Positions 1 through 4,556 of a DNA stretch of 7,704 nucleotides are shown piece after piece. The number at the start of each line of letters is the position of its first letter. The first letter of the stretch is position 1. Source of the stretch: ATZT02 sp964639395 (GTDB lineage Bacteria > Actinomycetota > Actinomycetes > S36-B12 > UBA5976); NCBI GenBank assembly GCA_964639395.1, contig CAZXCT010000058.1, positions 1 through 7,704 of the forward strand, given 5' to 3'. Below the pieces are notes generated by a model. That model ran no database searches, was not told the origin of the DNA, and was given only the letters and a program-made list of their open reading frames with translations. The translations under genes and the position numbers were made by a program.

Positions 1-512
1 CTCAGAGACTTGGCTATAGCGAGGCAGTGCTAAGAGGTTTTGGAATTTCGTCAGGCGAAATAGTTGTTTTTATAGACTCAGATGGTCAATATGACCCAAA
101 TCAGATTGCTATGTTAGTTAGAAGTCTAAAGCCGAAAACAATAGCTATCGGATACAGAAACCCAAGAGTGGATTCATTAAATCGAGTTATCTACTCAAAA
201 TTATTTGGTTTAGTTTTCAGAATGTTATTCCGGATCAAATTAAAAGATCCATCGAGTCCATTTATCGCAGCCTATAGACAAGATTTAGATTTTTTAGTTG
301 GAGTTTCTCCCAAATTATCTTTTGGTTTTTGGTGGGAATTTCAAGCGAGAGTGAAAAATGCAAGATTGAATATTTTTGAGATTCCCGTGGTTCATCGGCC
401 AAGAATTGATGGCGAGACTCAGGTTTATAAGTTAGCAAAACTACCTAAAATAGTTAGTACTCACGTTCTAGGATTATTTTCGCTGAAGTATGAACTGAGT
501 AAAACTAGCTGA
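1..512 (+). CDS. Family 2 glycosyltransferase, DPM1-like, 3' part (start outside window)
   Basis: The open frame runs in from the left edge (first full codon at 3) to a TGA at 510-512, giving 169 visible residues. The GTG at 27 is internal: the residues before it, QRLGYSEAV, already fit the family, so the true start lies upstream. Visible residues 18-32 read GEIVVFIDSDGQYDP. This is the GT-A fold strand followed by the DxD-type metal and nucleotide-sugar site (D25, D27) of polyprenyl-phosphate sugar transferases such as dolichol-phosphate mannose synthase. Near the C-terminus, RIDGETQVYK resembles the family's conserved R-x-x-G-[ES]-[ST]-[KQ] segment. No C-terminal membrane helix is evident, so the enzyme probably acts at the cytoplasmic face of the membrane. 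Donor and acceptor cannot be told. Hand-counted GC is about 36%, lower than the neighbours, as is usual for variable surface-glycan clusters. The family is clear; the exact role is not. Confidence 0.85.
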   Translation, partial: QRLGYSEAVLRGFGISSGEIVVFIDSDGQYDPNQIAMLVRSLKPKTIAIGYRNPRVDSLNRVIYSKLFGLVFRMLFRIKLKDPSSPFIAAYRQDLDFLVGVSPKLSFGFWWEFQARVKNARLNIFEIPVVHRPRIDGETQVYKLAKLPKIVSTHVLGLFSLKYELSKTS

Positions 513-548
513 ATCGACTCTGAATTTAATATTTTTAAAGTTTAGCGA

Positions 549-554
549 TAGAAT
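549..554 (+). promoter_or_regulatory. Putative -10 element of ettA, leaderless arrangement
   Basis: TAGAAT lies exactly 6 bases before the GTG at 561, so transcription would be expected to start at or next to the first base of the start codon. No Shine-Dalgarno sequence is seen before the GTG. A weak -35-like TTAATA lies at 526-531, 17 bases upstream. The 48-base gap from the glycosyltransferase holds only AT-rich sequence and no convincing hairpin terminator. Confidence 0.55.
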
Positions 555-560
555 GTAATT

Positions 561-2231
561 GTGGCTGAATACATCTACTCTCTTTATAAAGCAAGAAAAG
601 CGCATAATGAAAAAGTCGTTTTAGACGATGTCACCTTGGCGTTCTTACCGGGCGCCAAGATAGGCGTAGTTGGTCCAAATGGTTCAGGAAAGTCATCGCT
701 ATTGAGAATCATGGCGGGGATAGATGAATTATCAAATGGTGATGCAAAACTTTTGCCAGGGGCCACTGTTGGGATTTTAGAACAAGAGCCAAAGCTAAAT
801 GAAAATAAAAATGTTTTAGAAAATGTTGAAGAAGCAGTTGGTGAGACAAAAGCTAAATTAGATCGATTTAATGAAATTAGCGAACTGCTAGCAAACCCTG
901 AAGCTGATTATGATGCGCTCTTGGCTGAGATGGGAAATTTACAAGAAGAACTAGACCACTTAAACGCTTGGGATTTAGATTCGCAATTAGAGCAAGCAAT
1001 GGATGCATTGCGACTACCACCGGCAGATGCAGATGTGAAAGTTTTATCTGGTGGTGAGCGAAGAAGAGTCGCCTTAGCGCAGTTGTTGTTGCGCCAACCA
1101 GACTTGTTGTTATTGGATGAGCCCACTAACCATTTAGATGCTGAGAGTGTGCTCTGGTTAGAGCAACATTTAGAGAAGTATCCAGGCACAGTAATTGCTA
1201 TTACCCACGATAGATATTTTCTTGACAATGTTGCCCAATGGATCTTAGAACTCGATCGCGGAAGAACCTACCCCTACGAAGGTAACTACTCAACCTACCT
1301 AGAGAAAAAGCAAGAGCGTCTTAAAGTTGAAGGTCAAAAAGATGCGAAATTAAAAAAGCGGTTGAGTGATGAGTTGGAATGGGTTAGATCAAGTCCAAAG
1401 GCTCGTCAAGCAAAGAGTAAATCTCGTTTAGAGCGATATGAAGAAATGGCTAATGAAGCCGAAAAAACTCGCAAAATGGATTTTGAAGAAATTCAAATCC
1501 CACCGGGCCCTCGTTTAGGAAACGTAGTAATTGAAGTAAATAATCTTGCAAAAAGTTTTGATGAAAGAATTTTGTTTGACGGAGTATCTTTAACCTTGCC
1601 TAGAAACGGAATAGTCGGAATCATTGGGCCAAATGGTGTTGGTAAAACAACATTTTTCAAAATGATCATGGGCGAAGAAAAACCAGATTCTGGTGAAATA
1701 AAAATTGGTGAGACAGTAAGTATTTCTTATGTAGATCAAAGTCGTGGCGGTATTGATCCAAAGAAGACTGTTTGGGAGGTCGTAAGTGATGGGCTCGATC
1801 ATCTAAAGGTAGGAAACGTTGAAATGCCTTCACGTGCGTATGTAGGCGCTTTTGGATTTAAAGGGACCGATCAACAAAAACCTGCTGGGGTGTTATCGGG
1901 TGGTGAAAGAAATCGCTTGAATTTGGCGCTCACTTTGAAACAGGGCGGAAACCTCTTATTACTAGATGAGCCAACAAATGACTTGGATGTTGAAACATTA
2001 AGTAGTTTAGAGAACGCACTATTGGAGTTTCCGGGCTGCGCAGTAGTGATTTCTCACGATCGCATGTTCTTAGATCGCGTCGCTACTCATATCTTGGCTT
2101 ATGAAGGTGAATCTAATTGGTACTGGTTCGAAGGTAACTTTGAATCCTATGAGAAAAATAAAATCGAACGTATGGGGCTTGAGGCAGCACGTCCGCATCG
2201 AGTTACTTACAGAAAGTTAACTCGAAGTTAA
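561..2231 (+). CDS. ettA: Energy-dependent translational throttle protein EttA (ABC-F ATPase)
   Basis: EttA is a cytosolic ABC-F protein. It binds the ribosomal E site and gates entry of the 70S initiation complex into elongation according to ATP/ADP level (known for E. coli EttA). At 556 residues it is about the same length as the E. coli protein. It has two ABC domains and no membrane segment. Domain 1 has Walker A GPNGSGKS (38-45), signature LSGGE (162-166), Walker B LLLLDEP with E187, and H216. Domain 2 has Walker A GPNGVGKT (356-363), signature LSGGE (445-449), Walker B with E470, and H499. An acidic helical insert at about 85-145 matches the 'arm', and a charged coiled linker at about 245-310 (SSPKARQAKSKSRL) matches the P-site tRNA-interacting motif. 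GTG is chosen because MAEYIYSLYKARKAH aligns with the EttA N-terminus. The gene probably leads a two-gene unit with the next gene. Confidence 0.95.
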   Translation: MAEYIYSLYKARKAHNEKVVLDDVTLAFLPGAKIGVVGPNGSGKSSLLRIMAGIDELSNGDAKLLPGATVGILEQEPKLNENKNVLENVEEAVGETKAKLDRFNEISELLANPEADYDALLAEMGNLQEELDHLNAWDLDSQLEQAMDALRLPPADADVKVLSGGERRRVALAQLLLRQPDLLLLDEPTNHLDAESVLWLEQHLEKYPGTVIAITHDRYFLDNVAQWILELDRGRTYPYEGNYSTYLEKKQERLKVEGQKDAKLKKRLSDELEWVRSSPKARQAKSKSRLERYEEMANEAEKTRKMDFEEIQIPPGPRLGNVVIEVNNLAKSFDERILFDGVSLTLPRNGIVGIIGPNGVGKTTFFKMIMGEEKPDSGEIKIGETVSISYVDQSRGGIDPKKTVWEVVSDGLDHLKVGNVEMPSRAYVGAFGFKGTDQQKPAGVLSGGERNRLNLALTLKQGGNLLLLDEPTNDLDVETLSSLENALLEFPGCAVVISHDRMFLDRVATHILAYEGESNWYWFEGNFESYEKNKIERMGLEAARPHRVTYRKLTRS

Positions 2232-2234
2232 TTT

Positions 2235-2879
2235 ATGAAGATATTGCTAGGTAAAGATGAAATTCGAATATTAAAATTAGTGCTAGAAAAATTAGCTTCA
2301 TGGGACAAAAACGCACTGGTAAGAGTTAGAACTAAGTCCTCAGTTGTGGGTGTTTATGCTGCACCTCCTTTTGGAGTTGTAACACTAACTGCACTTCCGC
2401 TTCAAGAATCAGTAGAAGAAGTAGATCAAGTTTTAGTTGCAGCAAAAGTGCTGGAGCAGTTAGATGATTCGCTCGGAATCGATTTTTCATTATTTAATCA
2501 ACCAGTACATTCCGCCGCGGTAGCGATGCTTCCACCGGAGGGGCCATGGTTAGCTGGTGAGAAGGTAATGAGTGGGGACGTGATGCCGAAAGTAAAAGAG
2601 CGACTAGAAAAGTTAAAAAAACAAGTTGCACCTTTAGCAGCAGTTAATAACAATAAAGAAGTCGAAGCAGTGTCACAAATTGCCTGGGATGAAAAGATCT
2701 GGGGCGGATTACCATTCGGCGCTTTAAATGCCGCCGCCGCTTTAGGAATGCTGGCGCATCCCGGAACGCGTATTTCAGCAGCGCTTTGTAACGGTTGGAA
2801 GAGATTATTGACACCTACGGGTCAAGTATTTGTTAAGCCAGAAAGTTCATTAAAAACAATTTTTACAGTGATTAAATAA
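2235..2879 (+). CDS. Conserved hypothetical protein linked to ettA
   Basis: The product is 214 residues and I cannot assign a function. It starts 3 bases after the ettA stop with no Shine-Dalgarno sequence, so it is probably co-transcribed and may be translated by reinitiation. It has no signal peptide and no convincing membrane helix, so it is likely cytosolic. Two parts are visible. Residues 1-100 form a mixed alpha/beta region with VVGVYAAPPFGVVTL (37-51). Residues 110-214 contain a lysine-rich helix (118-130), a small Ala/Gly-rich helical stretch (161-175) and a C-terminal GWKRLLTPTGQVFVK (187-201). From memory this resembles an unnamed actinobacterial family ending in a G-W-x-R-L-x-x-x-x-G-x-V pattern, but that needs a profile search. 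The last 8 bases overlap the 3' end of the globin gene on the other strand. The reading frame is intact and codon use looks like that of ettA, so the gene is credible. Confidence 0.8.
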   Translation: MKILLGKDEIRILKLVLEKLASWDKNALVRVRTKSSVVGVYAAPPFGVVTLTALPLQESVEEVDQVLVAAKVLEQLDDSLGIDFSLFNQPVHSAAVAMLPPEGPWLAGEKVMSGDVMPKVKERLEKLKKQVAPLAAVNNNKEVEAVSQIAWDEKIWGGLPFGALNAAAALGMLAHPGTRISAALCNGWKRLLTPTGQVFVKPESSLKTIFTVIK

Positions 2880-3258
2880 CGTCATCATCTCTGGTATTAA
2901 CCATGGAGTCAGCTGCGGTTGAAAGATAACTCCAGAGAGTTTCTTTCAGTTCATCAGTTAAATCTTGTTTAGTTAAGGCGTTTTGCATGTGTTTTAACCA
3001 AGCATCTCTAGCAGCAAAGCCAATCGCATATGGGGCATGGCGCATGCGCAAGCGCGGGTGGCCGCGCTCTTGTGAGTAGGTGTCTGGCCCACCCCAATAT
3101 TGCTCAAGAAACATTAGGAGTCTTTTTTTGGCGGGCGCTAAATCTGCTTCAGGGTAGAGCGGCCGCAAGATTGGATCATCTTTTACCCCATCATAAAAAT
3201 CATCTACGAATTTAGTAAAGAATTCTGCGCCACCAAATTGTTGGTAATAATCAGTCAT
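2872..3258 (-). CDS. glbO: Group II truncated haemoglobin (GlbO-type globin)
   Basis: This is a 128-residue 2-on-2 globin of the trHbO class, a cytosolic haem protein implicated in O2 binding, peroxide chemistry and respiration in mycobacteria. The family signature is very strong: MFLEQYWGGP (49-58) followed by GHPRLRMRHAP (66-76), near-identical to M. tuberculosis GlbO. Expected haem-pocket residues are present: B10 Tyr22, CD1 Tyr35, proximal F8 His74 and G8 Trp87. The Tyr(CD1)/Trp(G8) pair is characteristic of group II. The ATG follows the mscS stop by 11 bases with no good Shine-Dalgarno sequence, which suggests co-transcription with the channel gene. The C-terminal tail ends in an acidic RDDDVI that is not needed for the fold. 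The 3' end overlaps the plus-strand hypothetical gene by 8 bases. The assignment is secure; the physiological ligand is not shown by sequence. Confidence 0.95.
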   Translation of the reverse strand: MTDYYQQFGGAEFFTKFVDDFYDGVKDDPILRPLYPEADLAPAKKRLLMFLEQYWGGPDTYSQERGHPRLRMRHAPYAIGFAARDAWLKHMQNALTKQDLTDELKETLWSYLSTAADSMVNTRDDDVI

Positions 3259-3269
3259 TTGCCAAAGAC

Positions 3270-4211
3270 TTATTTTTGATTTGAATTTTGTTGTTGGCTT
3301 GAGCCAGGAAGATAAGGGCGTGCTAACACTGGTACCCGTATGCCCGATTTATCAAATGCTAATTTTAATTTTTCTCTGATTATGCGAGCCATTTGAATGG
3401 GTTGGTCGGGAGCGGTTTTGGCGACAATTCGCAAAAACACCGCATCGCCCGTAACTTGCTCTACGCCCGCGTAAGTGGGGATGCCTAGTAATTGTCCAAA
3501 ATATTGATCGTCTTCTAACATTTCTTGTCCAACTTTATCTACTACTTGTCTAACTTTTTCTAAGTCTTCGTTATAAGCAACAGGTACATCCACGATTGCT
3601 AATGTCCAACCTTGAGATCGGTTTGCTACCCGTAGAATTTCACCGTTTCTCACATACCAAACTACTCCACCTAAATCCCTAAGCCGAGTTATCCGTAATC
3701 CAACTTCTTCAACTGTTCCAACAGCTGGACCTAAATCAACAATGTCACCGATTCCATATTGATCTTCAAAAATAATAAATATTCCAGCAAGAAAATCTTT
3801 AATAAGTGTTTGGGCGCCAAATCCGATGGCAACTCCGGCGACACCCGCGCTAGCAAGGATTGGAGCCACGTTAATGCCAAGCACACTTAAAACCATAATG
3901 ATTGTTACAGAACAAATAATTAATGCGAGAACACTTCTAACAATCTGACCCACGGCCTTGGAGCGTTGCACGGTGCGCTGTTCCATCACGATTTGTGAGA
4001 GGTCTTCGGTATTTTCTGCTCTCCGGGCGATTTCAGGGGCACGATCTTGCGCGCGCTTAACAGCAGCGTTCACAAAACGCTTCACTGAGATTCGAACCAG
4101 AAATAGCAACAAAATTGCAACCAATAAAACGGCAGTTAACTTTATTGCTAAATCACCTAAAGAGTCAGTGACATCGTTCAAAAAGGTTTGAGTGGGTAGT
4201 AGTAAAGCCAT
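3270..4211 (-). CDS. mscS: Small-conductance mechanosensitive channel, MscS family
   Basis: This 313-residue membrane protein of the MscS family is expected to open under membrane tension and release solutes on hypo-osmotic shock. Three hydrophobic segments are visible: TM1 about 21-40, TM2 about 92-112 and the pore-lining TM3 about 114-148. TM3 carries the family's Gly/Ala-rich pattern, SAGVAGVAIGFGAQTLIKDF (121-140). A beta domain follows with DQYGIGDIVDL (150-160), GTVEEVGLRITRLRD (165-179) and the RNGEI loop (188-192), then the C-terminal alpha/beta domain to about 297. The tail SSQQQNSNQK is low-complexity. A charged 40-90 segment links TM1 and TM2. The topology resembles the 3-TM E. coli MscS (286 aa), also called YggB-type. 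The ATG is supported by a promoter-like hexamer 6 bases upstream. It is the first gene of a unit with glbO and is divergent from the small membrane protein gene. Confidence 0.93.
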   Translation of the reverse strand: MALLLPTQTFLNDVTDSLGDLAIKLTAVLLVAILLLFLVRISVKRFVNAAVKRAQDRAPEIARRAENTEDLSQIVMEQRTVQRSKAVGQIVRSVLALIICSVTIIMVLSVLGINVAPILASAGVAGVAIGFGAQTLIKDFLAGIFIIFEDQYGIGDIVDLGPAVGTVEEVGLRITRLRDLGGVVWYVRNGEILRVANRSQGWTLAIVDVPVAYNEDLEKVRQVVDKVGQEMLEDDQYFGQLLGIPTYAGVEQVTGDAVFLRIVAKTAPDQPIQMARIIREKLKLAFDKSGIRVPVLARPYLPGSSQQQNSNQK

Positions 4212-4217
4212 ACCCCC

Positions 4218-4223
4218 AGCGTA
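4218..4223 (-). promoter_or_regulatory. Putative -10 element of mscS, leaderless arrangement
   Basis: Read on the minus strand, TACGCT is followed by GGGGGT (6 bases) and then the ATG of mscS. This is the same geometry as at three other starts in this window. The G run touches the ATG, too close to act as a normal Shine-Dalgarno sequence. No -35 similarity is evident. The element is GC-rich for a -10 hexamer, so on its own it would be weak evidence; the repeated spacing is what supports it. Confidence 0.45.
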
Positions 4224-4247
4224 GAGCAGGGCAGAAAGATATCTAGA

Positions 4248-4253
4248 TAAACT
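4248..4253 (+). promoter_or_regulatory. Putative -10 element of the small membrane protein gene, leaderless arrangement
   Basis: TAAACT is followed by 6 bases (AGCGCA) and the ATG at 4260. No Shine-Dalgarno sequence or clear -35 box is seen. It lies in the same 48-base gap as the divergent mscS promoter, so the upstream regions of the two promoters overlap. Two overlapping 8-base palindromes, AGATATCT (4237-4244) and ATCTAGAT (4241-4248), sit directly upstream. Confidence 0.5.
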
Positions 4254-4259
4254 AGCGCA

Positions 4260-4556
4260 ATGAAAAGAAAATTTCGTGGTTTAGCGGTCTTCTTAATGTC
4301 AATAGTGCTTTGGAGTATTCCAAATTTAGCTTTAGCGCTTTATCGTGATGATGGCGATGAGCCAGGTGAGCAGTTAGCGGGTGCCACAGCAGTTTTAGTT
4401 TTTGTTGGTATTCCAGTAGCAGTAGGTCTGATAGTTTCTTTATTGGTATTAGCCCCAGGCTGGTTTAAACAGAATGCAAAAGAGTTCTCTGCACTTGCTC
4501 CGAGTGATCCGTTATTTGTAGAGGACAAGCCAAGCCGCAAAGCAATCAGCGACTAG
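4260..4556 (+). CDS. Small exported/membrane protein of unknown function
   Basis: The product is 98 residues and I do not recognise the family. Residues 1-26 look like a type I signal peptide: positive MKRKFR, a hydrophobic core (8-20), and an A-x-A site at 24-26 with possible cleavage before L27. A short acidic stretch follows, YRDDGDEPGE (28-37). Then comes one hydrophobic helix (about 42-65) ending in LVLAPGW, and a charged tail (68-98). The predicted mature form has an outside N-terminus, one membrane span and a cytoplasmic tail of about 30 residues. If the signal is not cleaved it would be a two-span protein. It is divergent from mscS over 48 bases and converges on pepN with its stop overlapping that gene's stop. 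The reality of the gene is supported by the signal-plus-span architecture and the promoter-like TAAACT 6 bases upstream. Its role is unknown. Confidence 0.75.
   Translation: MKRKFRGLAVFLMSIVLWSIPNLALALYRDDGDEPGEQLAGATAVLVFVGIPVAVGLIVSLLVLAPGWFKQNAKEFSALAPSDPLFVEDKPSRKAISD

Noticed and set aside
27..512. GTG at 27 as the start of the glycosyltransferase
   Set aside because: The frame is open to the left edge and the upstream residues fit the family; starting at 27 would remove most of the N-terminal fold.
524..540. AT-rich partial inverted repeat (TTTAAT...TTTAAA) as a terminator for the glycosyltransferase
   Set aside because: The stem is only a few A-T pairs with no G-C core and no clean T tract, so it is not a credible intrinsic terminator.
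908..1228. 106-codon open frame on the minus strand inside ettA
   Set aside because: It is antisense to the signature and Walker B coding region of ettA, has a cysteine/serine-rich composition typical of a shadow frame, and has no recognisable motif.
4212..4217. GGGGGT next to the mscS ATG as a Shine-Dalgarno site
   Set aside because: The G run ends one base before the ATG, too close for normal 16S pairing, and it is not a good match to AGGAGG.
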